From assembly GCA_021786815.1 (NCBI GenBank), contig JAJYMR010000184.1, positions 1-5,323 on the forward strand: a DNA stretch of 5,323 bases. The letters run 5' to 3'. Positions 1-5,323 of this stretch are shown here, piece after piece. The first letter of the stretch is position 1. Every line of letters starts with the position of its first letter. Origin of the DNA: Deltaproteobacteria bacterium. Lineage in GTDB: Bacteria > Desulfobacterota > Binatia > Binatales > Binataceae. A model generated the notes under the pieces. That model ran no database searches. It was given only the letters and a program-made list of their open reading frames with translations, and was not told the DNA's origin. A program made the position numbers and the translations under genes.

Positions 1-786
1 GAACGTTCGCTCGCGAGGATATACGATCGGATGGTCGTGTGTTCGGCGCTGGATATGCAGGCTATTGGCGCGTCGGAATCGGTTTACGTAGTCCCCAACG
101 GCGTGGATACCTCGCAATTCGCCTATCGCCAGGATCTGCGCGAGTGGAATTCGATAGTATTTACGGGCAGGATTGCATACTTTCCGAACGCGGATGCCGC
201 GGTTTGGTTCGCAACTGAGGTTCTTCCGCTCATCAGGCGTTCGGTTCCCTCGGTTCGTTTCCAGATCGTCGGCGCCGATCCTCCGCCACGGGTGCGCGAA
301 CTAGCGCGCATACCGGGTGTGGAGGTGACCGGATACGTTCCCGCGGTTACCGAGTACCTGCATCGCGCCACGGTTGCGATTTCGCCGCTGCTCGCCGGCT
401 CCGGCATGCAGAACAAGCTGTTGGAGGCGATGGCGTGCGGAGCGCCGGTGGTTGCGACTTCGCGTTCGATGGGCGGATTGACGGCGCAAAATGGCCGCCA
501 TCTCATGATCGCCGACGGTGCAGCTTCCTTTGCGGAGCGGCTCGTCCGGCTGCTTCACGACCCAGGCCTCCGGCTGTGGATTGCGCGCAATGCGCGCCGG
601 ATGGTCGAAGAGCGTTATTCCTGGGAGTTGTCGGTTTCGGCGCTGGAAAAGGTGTACGAGGCCGCGCTTTCGGATCAGTACGGGCAATCCTCAACGGGCC
701 GCAAGCCTCCTTTGGGAAAACGCCTTTCGAGACGTGTCGCAGCCGTCTCGGGCGACGAGCTCGGCAGGCCAATCCCGGCTGCTTGA
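1..786 (+). CDS. GT4-type glycosyltransferase, C-terminal part (exopolysaccharide cluster)
   Basis: The gene is cut by the left edge. The frame is open from base 1 (ERSLARIYDR...), so the ATG at 31 is an internal Met and the visible part is 261 residues. The fragment begins at the end of the N-terminal Rossmann domain and covers the GT-B linker VPNGVD (31-36) and the nucleotide-sugar-binding C-terminal domain: IVFTGRIAYFPNADAAVWF (52-70), a GxxP stretch near 91-96, and GMQNKLLEAMACGAPVVAT (135-153). In that last motif Glu142 matches the second Glu of the GT4 EX7E motif, while the first Glu position is Ser. The pattern, including QNKxLEAMA, resembles the PEP-CTERM/EpsH1-associated sugar transferases (Stp1-like, TIGR03087 type), which are about 400 residues, so roughly 140 residues are missing. 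The last ~38 residues are a poorly conserved, basic tail. Inferred role: a cytoplasmic enzyme adding a sugar to an exopolysaccharide repeat unit. The next gene starts 89 nt downstream on the same strand, consistent with co-transcription. The GT4 fold is well supported; the subfamily is less sure. Confidence 0.87.
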   Translation, partial: ERSLARIYDRMVVCSALDMQAIGASESVYVVPNGVDTSQFAYRQDLREWNSIVFTGRIAYFPNADAAVWFATEVLPLIRRSVPSVRFQIVGADPPPRVRELARIPGVEVTGYVPAVTEYLHRATVAISPLLAGSGMQNKLLEAMACGAPVVATSRSMGGLTAQNGRHLMIADGAASFAERLVRLLHDPGLRLWIARNARRMVEERYSWELSVSALEKVYEAALSDQYGQSSTGRKPPLGKRLSRRVAAVSGDELGRPIPAA

Positions 787-862
787 GCCGTCCGTTCACT
801 CATCGCGCACATCCGTTGACGGACAACCGCATTCGGGGCTCGGCGATTTCCATTCCACCATC

Positions 863-866
863 GAGG
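863..866 (+). promoter_or_regulatory. Ribosome binding site GAGG that fixes the sugar-transferase start
   Basis: GAGG lies 9 nt before the ATG at 876. The reading frame is open far upstream (to an ATG at 435), but that part overlaps the preceding glycosyltransferase and has no recognisable protein similarity. The ribosome binding site and the onset of a hydrophobic N-terminus favour 876 as the real start. Confidence 0.55.
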
Positions 867-875
867 TCACAGACC

Positions 876-2258
876 ATGTTCGCACCCAAAGAACTCAGCG
901 CAAAGCTGGCTCTGCTCATTGGCGGCGACTTTGCGCTCTCCGTGGCAACGGTTTACCTGCTGTCGGCGGGAGACGGACCGCTTGGCGGCTATCCAGTCGA
1001 ACCTTATTTCGTAGCGCCTATCGTTGGGCTTCTGTACGTATGCGCTCTCTACTTCCAGGATCTTTACGCACTCGAGCGGCATCCGCGTTCACCTTACTGG
1101 ATAGTAGCCGCGACGCTGGGTGCTACAGCTGAAGTCAGTTTGCTTCTGATGCTCGTGGGGACGCTCGCGCCAAGCTTGAATCTCGGAGCCGCGTTTTACG
1201 TAGCGAATACGATGATCGCCGGCTCGTCGCTTGTGGCATGGCGGGTCTTTGCGCACCATTTCCTGTTCAAGCGTCTCGGTATAGGAGTCATGGCACTTGG
1301 GCTCGGAGAAACCGGCCCAATGCTCGCGGAAGAGATCACGCGGCGAGGCCATCTTGGTTACAACTTTCTTGGCTACGCAGCGACGGCAGGCGAAACGGAC
1401 AAGCCGTTCGAATCGCAGCAGCGGCGGCGCAACGACCCCGTGCCGCTCCATCGCGCGCCATCGGTGTCGGAACTCGCCACGCGGCTGCCGGTTGATATCC
1501 TGGTGGTGCTGGACCCCGCGGCTTCGGTCCGCGAGCTGATCAGATGCCGGATGCAAGGTACCGAGGTGCTGGACTTCTACTCATTCTACGAACGGCTCAC
1601 GGGCCGGCTGCCGGTTGCGATTCTTGACGAGCGATGGCTGCTCGCTTCGGGAGGCTCTTTGCACTCGCGATTTCGCCGCGCGATTAAGCGCGCGATAGAC
1701 CTCGCGGCCGCGACGGCGCTCGCGCTTTTGGCGCTGCCGCTCGCGCTCGCGACCGCGATAGCAATAAAGCTGGATTCCGAAGGCGCGATTCTCTATTCGC
1801 AGGAGCGTGTCGGACTCGATGGGAAGGTTTTTCGCGTGTATAAGTTCCGCTCGATGCGCCAGGACGCCGAACGCACGACGGGCGCCGTATGGGCCATCGA
1901 GGGCGATCCCAGGGTGACCAGGGTTGGACGGCTCATCAGGCGCCTTCGGATCGACGAACTCCCGCAGTTGATAAACGTCTTCAAGGGCGAGATGAGCCTG
2001 ATCGGGCCACGGCCGGAGCGCCCTGAAATGGTAAGCAAGGTGCTCGAAGCGATGCCGCTGTACGAGTACCGCCATTTCGTCAGGCCCGGGCTCACCGGAT
2101 GGGCACAGGTCTGCTATCCGTACGGCGCAAGCATCGAGGACACGCGGCAGAAGCTCGCCTACGATCTTTACTACATAAAGAACTGGACGCTTACGCTCGA
2201 CCTGCAGATCATGCTGCAAACCAGCAAAGTGGTCCTGTTCGGGCGCGGCGCCCGCTGA
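876..2258 (+). CDS. Polyprenyl-phosphate sugar-1-phosphate transferase (exosortase/PEP-CTERM-associated type)
   Basis: A complete protein of 460 residues, normal length for the family. It transfers a sugar-1-phosphate from a nucleotide sugar to undecaprenyl phosphate at the inner membrane, starting exopolysaccharide repeat-unit assembly. Four hydrophobic segments are visible at about 11-31, 44-64, 74-97 and 105-125. A degenerate Rossmann-like region follows (LGLGETG, 141-147), and then the linker FYERLTGRLPVAILDERWL (237-255). A hydrophobic segment at 273-298 opens the catalytic bacterial sugar transferase domain. There the key motifs are intact: RVGLDGKVFRVYKFRSMRQD (311-330), RIDELPQLINVFKGEMS (358-374) with the Asp360-Glu361 catalytic dyad, GPRPERPE (377-384), RPGLTGWAQV (403-412) and YPYGASIEDTRQKLAYD (414-430). 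The YPYGAS...DLYYIKN pattern and the C-terminal VVLFGRGAR closely match TIGR03013 (EpsB-type, PEP-CTERM/XrtA-associated) as I remember it. The sugar donated cannot be read from sequence. Start chosen for the GAGG and the N-terminal helix. It lies 89 nt after a glycosyltransferase gene, probably in one operon. Confidence 0.93.
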   Translation: MFAPKELSAKLALLIGGDFALSVATVYLLSAGDGPLGGYPVEPYFVAPIVGLLYVCALYFQDLYALERHPRSPYWIVAATLGATAEVSLLLMLVGTLAPSLNLGAAFYVANTMIAGSSLVAWRVFAHHFLFKRLGIGVMALGLGETGPMLAEEITRRGHLGYNFLGYAATAGETDKPFESQQRRRNDPVPLHRAPSVSELATRLPVDILVVLDPAASVRELIRCRMQGTEVLDFYSFYERLTGRLPVAILDERWLLASGGSLHSRFRRAIKRAIDLAAATALALLALPLALATAIAIKLDSEGAILYSQERVGLDGKVFRVYKFRSMRQDAERTTGAVWAIEGDPRVTRVGRLIRRLRIDELPQLINVFKGEMSLIGPRPERPEMVSKVLEAMPLYEYRHFVRPGLTGWAQVCYPYGASIEDTRQKLAYDLYYIKNWTLTLDLQIMLQTSKVVLFGRGAR

Positions 2259-2280
2259 AGGCGCCTGTCGCAAAGTTTTT
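2247..2280 (+). terminator. Weak candidate terminator after the exopolysaccharide genes
   Basis: Two copies of GGCGCC (2247-2252 and 2260-2265) can form a 6-bp stem around the loop CGCTGAA, which contains the stop codon. A run of five T (2276-2280) follows, but 10 nt after the stem instead of directly after it. The position fits the end of an operon, but the geometry is poor for an intrinsic terminator and GC-rich DNA gives such stems by chance. Confidence 0.25.
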
Positions 2281-2480
2281 CCGCTACCTATCCCCGCCTG
2301 GCGCCACGAAGCGCGCCTTGATCCTGCCAGCCACGCACGCCAGTCTCCAACTCCCCCGCAATCGCCAAAATTTGCTCGCAACCAACGGCTCGCGTAAGCT
2401 CCGATGTTGACGCGCCGCGCTTGCGACAAGAGGTCGGTCCGCGCCTGGGCTCTCTTTTTGCTTCCTGGTACCTCTTCGGA
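2259..2480. other. Intergenic spacer before pdxH, no gene seen
   Basis: This 222-nt stretch holds no ORF with recognisable similarity and no tRNA-like fold that I can find. It contains the T run of the weak terminator candidate, a very poor promoter-like pair (TTGCTC at 2372-2377 and TAAGCT at 2395-2400, 17-nt spacing, 3 of 6 matches each), and a 26-nt segment at 2402-2427 that nearly repeats pdxH codons at 2551-2578. A promoter for pdxH probably lies here if the preceding genes form a separate transcript, but none is convincing. Confidence 0.5.
2402..2427 (+). repeat. Imperfect direct repeat, upstream copy (other copy at 2551-2578 inside pdxH)
   Basis: The segment matches 2551-2578 base for base except for two single-base insertions in the downstream copy. 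The shared core CGCCGCGCTTGCGAC is 15 nt (2413-2427 and 2564-2578), preceded in both by CGATG(C)TTGACG(T). In the downstream copy this codes for the MLDVAALAT region of PdxH. The indels mean the upstream copy does not keep that reading frame. It could be a relic of a short local duplication or chance similarity in GC-rich DNA; similarity outside this segment is not clear. Confidence 0.45.
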
Positions 2481-3065
2481 ATGAAAAATTCAGCCAATCC
2501 TGTCGTCCGTTTCAACCGATGGTTCGCTCAAGCGCGAGATGCCGGCGACCCGATGCTTGACGTCGCCGCGCTTGCGACCGCGAGCGCTCGGGGCGAGGCC
2601 GCCGTCCGATTCGTTTTGCTCAAGCAGGCCGACGAGCACGGCTTCGTCTTCTACACCGACAAGCGAAGCGCCAAGGGCCGGACGCTTGAGGAAAATCCCT
2701 CCGCGGCGCTTGCCTTCTACTGGGATCGGACAAACCGCCAGGTGCGGGTTGAGGGCTCGGTCGAAGCGGTGTCTGACGAGGAAGCAGATTCATATTGGGC
2801 CAGCCGCGAGCGCGGCAGCCAGCTTTCGGGGAGTGTCTCGGTCCAGAGCTCTCCGCTGAAAAGCCGAGCCGAGCTGGTCGCACGTGTCGCCCGCGCGAAG
2901 AGTTTGTTCGCCGGCAAGGCCATCCCACGGCCGCCCTACTGGGGCGGTTTTCGCCTGCGCCCAACACGCATCGAGTTCTGGATTCGCGGCGCAAGCCGGC
3001 TCCATCGGCGCGAGGTGTTTATCCGAACCGGCAAGGTGTGGAAGCGCATGATGCTCCAGCCGTAA
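2481..3065 (+). CDS. pdxH: Pyridoxamine/pyridoxine 5'-phosphate oxidase
   Basis: A cytoplasmic FMN enzyme that oxidises pyridoxine-5'-P or pyridoxamine-5'-P to PLP using O2. The protein has 194 residues; E. coli PdxH has 218, and the difference lies in a shorter N-terminus. Visible motifs are RFVLLK (43-48, FMN phosphate site), FYTD (57-60), RQVRVEG (86-92), SYWASRERGSQ (104-114) with Tyr105, Arg109 and Ser113 at the substrate positions, VQSS (121-124), PPYWGGFRL (151-159), IEFW (164-167), and RLH at 173-175 with Arg177 after it. Two deviations: the Arg before the conserved Lys in the SRK motif is Ala64, and the usual Trp of the GAWVS motif is Ser118. The ATG at 2481 is preferred because the family N-terminal similarity (NPVVRFNRWFAQAR) begins right after it, although no good ribosome binding site precedes it. 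A TTG at 2421 would add 20 unconserved residues. It is separated from both neighbours by 175-222 nt, so it is probably its own transcription unit. Confidence 0.93.
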   Translation: MKNSANPVVRFNRWFAQARDAGDPMLDVAALATASARGEAAVRFVLLKQADEHGFVFYTDKRSAKGRTLEENPSAALAFYWDRTNRQVRVEGSVEAVSDEEADSYWASRERGSQLSGSVSVQSSPLKSRAELVARVARAKSLFAGKAIPRPPYWGGFRLRPTRIEFWIRGASRLHRREVFIRTGKVWKRMMLQP

Positions 3066-3240
3066 CGCGCCCGCACCTGCCAGAGCGCGAATTCAAGCGC
3101 GTGGCGCTGTCGGAATCACGTAATTCGATTCTGGCGCGAAAGGATGCAGGTTTCGGAGATCGCAGAACTTCCGCCCGCGCGTTATCTGGACGATTTGCAA
3201 CGGTACGTAATGTGCTCTTTGCTGCCTGCGGGAGAGACAC
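3066..3240. promoter_or_regulatory. Spacer upstream of the acyl-CoA dehydrogenase with a possible operator
   Basis: This noncoding stretch contains an inverted repeat GAATC-N9-GATTC (3113-3117 and 3127-3131), the sort of spacing a dimeric regulator could bind. It ends with the strong ribosome binding site GGGAGAG (3230-3236) just before the ATG at 3241. No clear sigma70 -35/-10 pair stands out; a TTGCAA at 3195-3200 has no good partner. The operator is speculative: the arms are only 5 bp and such repeats occur by chance. Confidence 0.25.
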
Positions 3241-4497
3241 ATGGACTACTACTACCGCGAACTTGACGCCCATTTCCCGCAGGAATACGAGCAGCTCCGC
3301 CAGAGCGCGCATCGCTTTGCCAAAGACGTACTGCGGCCGGCGGCCATCGAACTCGACAAGATTGCGAATCCCGACGAGGTGATAGCCCCGCGCTCGCGCC
3401 TCCGCCAGGTTTTCGAACAGGCCTATCAGCTTGGCTATCACACGGCCGGTTTTCCGCCCGAGATGGGCGGACTGGGACTCGACGGGCTCGGCCTGCACAT
3501 CCTGCTCGAAGAGCTCTCATGGGGCAGCGTTGACCTTGCGCTCGGAATCATGGTCGCGTCCTTTCCATTCGCGTCGCTTGCCTCCGTCCAGGACCCCGAG
3601 ATGGTCGAGCGGTTCGTCAAACCGTTCATGAACGACAGGCACGCCTCGATGATCGGATGCTGGGCGATCACGGAGCCGCAGCACGGCTCCGATACGATCG
3701 TGGTCGGAACGCCGGAATTCAGGGACGCGCGGGTGAGTGGGCAACTCGTCGCGCGCCGCGACGGCGACGATTACATCATCACGGGCCAGAAGTCCTCATG
3801 GGTCTCCAACGGCACGATTGCGACCCACGCGCTCGCATATCTTACCGTCGAGCCGTCCAAGGGGATGGCCGGCGGCGGAATCGCGTTCGTGCCGCTCGAT
3901 CTACCGGGCGTAAGCAAGGGCAAGCCTCTGAACAAACTCGGGCAGCGAGCGCTCAACCAGGGTGAGATTTTCTTTGACGAGGTGCGAATTCCGCGCCGGT
4001 TCATGCTGATGGGGCCCGAGGTCTACGAGATGGCGCTGACGCGGACGCTGGCGGGAGCGAATTCCTCGATGGCGGCGGCGTTCACGGGCGTGGCACGCGC
4101 GGCCTTCGAGGAGGCGCTCGCCTATTCGAGGATAAGGATCCAGGGCGGCAAGCCCATCTGCGAGCATCAGCTCGTCCAGAAGCATCTGTTCGAGATGTTC
4201 ACCAAGGTCGAGGCGTGCCGCACGCTGTCGCGCGCGGCGATGATCTACAACAACTCGGCCCCGGTTCCTTCGCTGGAACATGCGATAGCGGCCAAGACCT
4301 TCTGCACCCAAGCGTCCCTCGAAGTCGCAAGCGATGCGCTCCAGATCTTCGGCGGCAACGGACTCAGCAAGGAGTATCCGCTCGAAAAACTCTTTCGCGA
4401 CGCGCGCGCCTCGTTGATCGAGGACGGCACGAATGACGCCCTGAGCCTCGCGGGCGCTCGCAGGCTTCTGGAACTCGGCGCGGCAGGCGGGCAGTAG
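3241..4497 (+). CDS. Acyl-CoA dehydrogenase family protein with Asp at the catalytic-Glu position
   Basis: A full-length FAD flavoprotein of 418 residues. The family introduces an alpha-beta double bond into acyl-CoA thioesters and passes electrons to ETF. The N-terminal helical domain runs to about 137. The middle domain has WAITEPQHGSD (141-151) and GQKSSWVSNG (182-191), both for FAD and substrate contacts. The C-terminal helical domain has SRIRIQGGKPICEHQ (296-310), IFGGNGLSKEYPLEKLFRDAR (369-389) and IEDGTND (393-399). Anchored on the conserved Gly-Thr, the catalytic Glu of the usual IYEGT motif is Asp395 here, preceded by Glu394. The alternative Glu site used by isovaleryl- and long-chain enzymes is Ala272 by my alignment, with Asn273 in place of the usual Arg. 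So this is either a divergent subfamily using Asp as base or one with changed chemistry. The substrate is unknown; fatty, branched, alicyclic or aromatic acids are all possible. A strong ribosome binding site (GGGAGAG) 4 nt before the ATG supports the start. It stands alone, with 175 nt upstream and a hairpin 10 nt after the stop. Confidence 0.92.
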   Translation: MDYYYRELDAHFPQEYEQLRQSAHRFAKDVLRPAAIELDKIANPDEVIAPRSRLRQVFEQAYQLGYHTAGFPPEMGGLGLDGLGLHILLEELSWGSVDLALGIMVASFPFASLASVQDPEMVERFVKPFMNDRHASMIGCWAITEPQHGSDTIVVGTPEFRDARVSGQLVARRDGDDYIITGQKSSWVSNGTIATHALAYLTVEPSKGMAGGGIAFVPLDLPGVSKGKPLNKLGQRALNQGEIFFDEVRIPRRFMLMGPEVYEMALTRTLAGANSSMAAAFTGVARAAFEEALAYSRIRIQGGKPICEHQLVQKHLFEMFTKVEACRTLSRAAMIYNNSAPVPSLEHAIAAKTFCTQASLEVASDALQIFGGNGLSKEYPLEKLFRDARASLIEDGTNDALSLAGARRLLELGAAGGQ

Positions 4498-4507
4498 CGT
4501 CGGAATG

Positions 4508-4533
4508 GCGCGCGGAGCCCCGGCTCCGCGCGC
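4508..4533 (+). terminator. Strong GC-rich hairpin after the acyl-CoA dehydrogenase
   Basis: A perfect 11-bp stem (GCGCGCGGAGC, 4508-4518, pairing with 4523-4533) with a 4-nt loop lies 10 nt after the stop codon. The bases after it are TTCGTTG, only a weak T tract. The placement between convergent genes fits a terminator that could work from both sides, or a 3'-end mRNA stabiliser. Confidence 0.5.
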
Positions 4534-4688
4534 TTCGTTGCCGCAGCGGAAACGATTTCCGGAGCACGGGACTGCGCACGCTCCGTGTGCGTTGGGTGCG
4601 CGGCGCGGCCTCCGCGGGAAGGCCTCGCGCGAAGGTAGCGGCCGTTTCATGGAGTCGCGCCCCACCGCGTTTCGTCGGGGATTCGCCA
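4534..4688. other. Hairpin-rich convergent intergenic region, no gene seen
   Basis: No coding similarity is seen on either strand. Three further inverted repeats follow one another: CGGAAA-CGA-TTTCCG (4547-4561, 6 bp perfect), a 7-bp stem with one G-U pair at 4574-4590 (loop CTC), and a bulged 9-bp stem at 4603-4630. With the terminator-like stems on each side, the region between the two convergent genes is largely foldable. It may be a decayed repetitive extragenic palindrome cluster or simply GC-rich spacer. Confidence 0.4.
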
Positions 4689-4709
4689 GCAGCCCGCCCC
4701 GCGGGCTGC
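4689..4709 (-). terminator. Hairpin after the GYD-domain gene
   Basis: A perfect 9-bp stem (GCAGCCCGC, 4689-4697, pairing with GCGGGCTGC, 4701-4709) with a 3-nt loop begins 5 nt after the stop codon of the leftward GYD-domain gene. No T tract follows in that direction, so it may protect the mRNA 3' end or act as a terminator with help. Confidence 0.4.
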
Positions 4710-4714
4710 CCGGC

Positions 4715-5008
4715 CTACGGCAGCTGTGCGACCATTTTGCGGAATTCCTCTTCGGTGAACGCGCGATGGGTTTCGGCGCGCACGTTGCCGTCCCTGCCAA
4801 TCAGCAGCGAAAGCGTGGCGGCGGTTTCATCGTCGGGCGCTTCGACGAGGAACATGGTGTCGTACTCGCCGAGCATCGCGTAAACCTCCTTGATCCGCGC
4901 TCCGTGCGAAGTAAAAACCTTCTTGAACGCGTCGATCCGCTGCGGGCTTTGCTTGACCTTCTCCAAACCCTGTCTGGTGAACCGGAACAGCATCACGAAG
5001 TTTGCCAT
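4715..5008 (-). CDS. Small GYD-domain protein of unknown function
   Basis: A complete protein of 97 residues, the usual size for stand-alone GYD-domain proteins (PF08734). The pattern matches the family along its whole length: an N-terminal strand MANFVMLFRFTRQGLEKVK (1-19), a Pro-containing turn and helix SPQRIDAFKKVFTSHG (21-36), the signature region IKEVYAMLGEYDTMFLVEAPDDETA (39-63) with GEYD at 47-50, and GNVRAETHRAFTEEEF (74-89). The fold is expected to be a small ferredoxin-like alpha/beta barrel of the dimeric kind. No catalytic activity is established for the family, and none can be read here. There is no signal peptide or membrane segment, so it is cytoplasmic. The start is firm: GGAGG (complement of 5017-5021) lies 8 nt before the ATG. 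It follows the YjbQ-family gene on the same strand after 150 nt and may share its transcript. Confidence 0.9.
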   Translation of the reverse strand: MANFVMLFRFTRQGLEKVKQSPQRIDAFKKVFTSHGARIKEVYAMLGEYDTMFLVEAPDDETAATLSLLIGRDGNVRAETHRAFTEEEFRKMVAQLP

Positions 5009-5158
5009 TGCCGTTTCCTCCGCGATCGGCGATAGGCAAAGGATCTCACTCGGCGGAGCTTAGGGCCACGTCGGTCCCGCGCTGCGCCGAGCAGCCGAAC
5101 TCCCGCGCTTTTCGCGACCCGGCTGCGCGCGTTTCCGATGAGGAGGCATCCGCGGCCG
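5009..5158. other. Spacer between the yjbQ-family gene and the GYD-domain gene
   Basis: This 150-nt stretch contains the ribosome binding site of the GYD-domain gene (GGAGGAAA on the - strand, near 5014-5021). I see no convincing promoter, terminator or small gene; a 62-codon leftward frame (5046-5234) runs out of phase through the YjbQ coding sequence and has no recognisable similarity. Confidence 0.4.

Positions 5159-5323
<165 letters not shown>

Noticed and set aside
435..875. A 147-codon open extension upstream of the sugar-transferase start, overlapping the glycosyltransferase
   Set aside because: It lies in another frame of a clearly conserved gene, its translation has no recognisable domain, and a ribosome binding site and hydrophobic N-terminus support the start at 876. 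Long open shadow frames are normal in GC-rich DNA.
2372..2400. Promoter-like TTGCTC-N17-TAAGCT before pdxH
   Set aside because: Each hexamer matches the sigma70 consensus at only three of six positions, which is expected by chance in a spacer of this length.
1581..2429. A 282-codon leftward open frame
   Set aside because: It runs antisense to the conserved catalytic domain of the sugar transferase, is Arg-rich with no motif, and is best explained as a GC-rich shadow.
2481..4497. A vitamin B6/acyl-CoA operon of pdxH with the dehydrogenase
   Set aside because: The genes share a strand, but a 175-nt spacer, a separate strong ribosome binding site and unrelated functions give no support for a joint role.
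3901..4800. A 299-codon leftward open frame
   Set aside because: It is antisense to the acyl-CoA dehydrogenase C-terminal half and continues through the hairpin region; its composition is low-complexity Arg/Ala-rich and shows no family signature.
4505..5035. A 176-codon rightward open frame
   Set aside because: It runs through the terminator-like hairpins and antisense to the well-conserved GYD-domain gene, which has a strong ribosome binding site.

Overview
The window is GC-rich bacterial chromosomal DNA, closely packed with ordinary-looking genes. The organism cannot be named from this sequence alone. Three features suggest a Gram-negative, at least partly aerobic bacterium. The two sugar-transferase genes resemble those found beside exosortase/PEP-CTERM exopolysaccharide loci. 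The pyridoxamine-phosphate oxidase needs O2. The acyl-CoA dehydrogenase is of a lipid- or organic-acid-degrading type. A soil or water proteobacterium, or a deltaproteobacterium-like lineage, would fit, but this is inference.

Layout. (1) Positions 1-2258, + strand: the end of an exopolysaccharide gene cluster. It holds the C-terminal two thirds of a GT4-type glycosyltransferase (cut by the left edge), then a complete membrane-bound polyprenyl-phosphate sugar-1-phosphate transferase, the enzyme that starts repeat-unit synthesis. (2) Positions 2259-2480: a spacer with a weak terminator candidate and a 26-nt stretch that nearly repeats part of the next gene. (3) Positions 2481-3065, + strand: pdxH, the last step of vitamin B6 (PLP) synthesis or salvage. 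(4) Positions 3241-4497, + strand: an acyl-CoA dehydrogenase with a strong ribosome binding site and an Asp where the family normally has its catalytic Glu. (5) Positions 4498-4714: a convergent intergenic region crowded with hairpins. (6) Positions 4715-5323, - strand: a small GYD-domain protein and, upstream of it, the C-terminal end of a YjbQ/UPF0047 protein cut by the right edge.

The two sugar transferases clearly belong together. The remaining genes look like independent housekeeping or metabolic genes with no common pathway visible here, although pdxH and yjbQ both touch cofactor metabolism. I see no mobile element, CRISPR array, tRNA or rRNA, and no convincing sign of an undescribed multi-gene system. 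The points most worth a second look are the altered active-site motif of the acyl-CoA dehydrogenase, the hairpin-rich convergent spacer, and the near-repeat upstream of pdxH.
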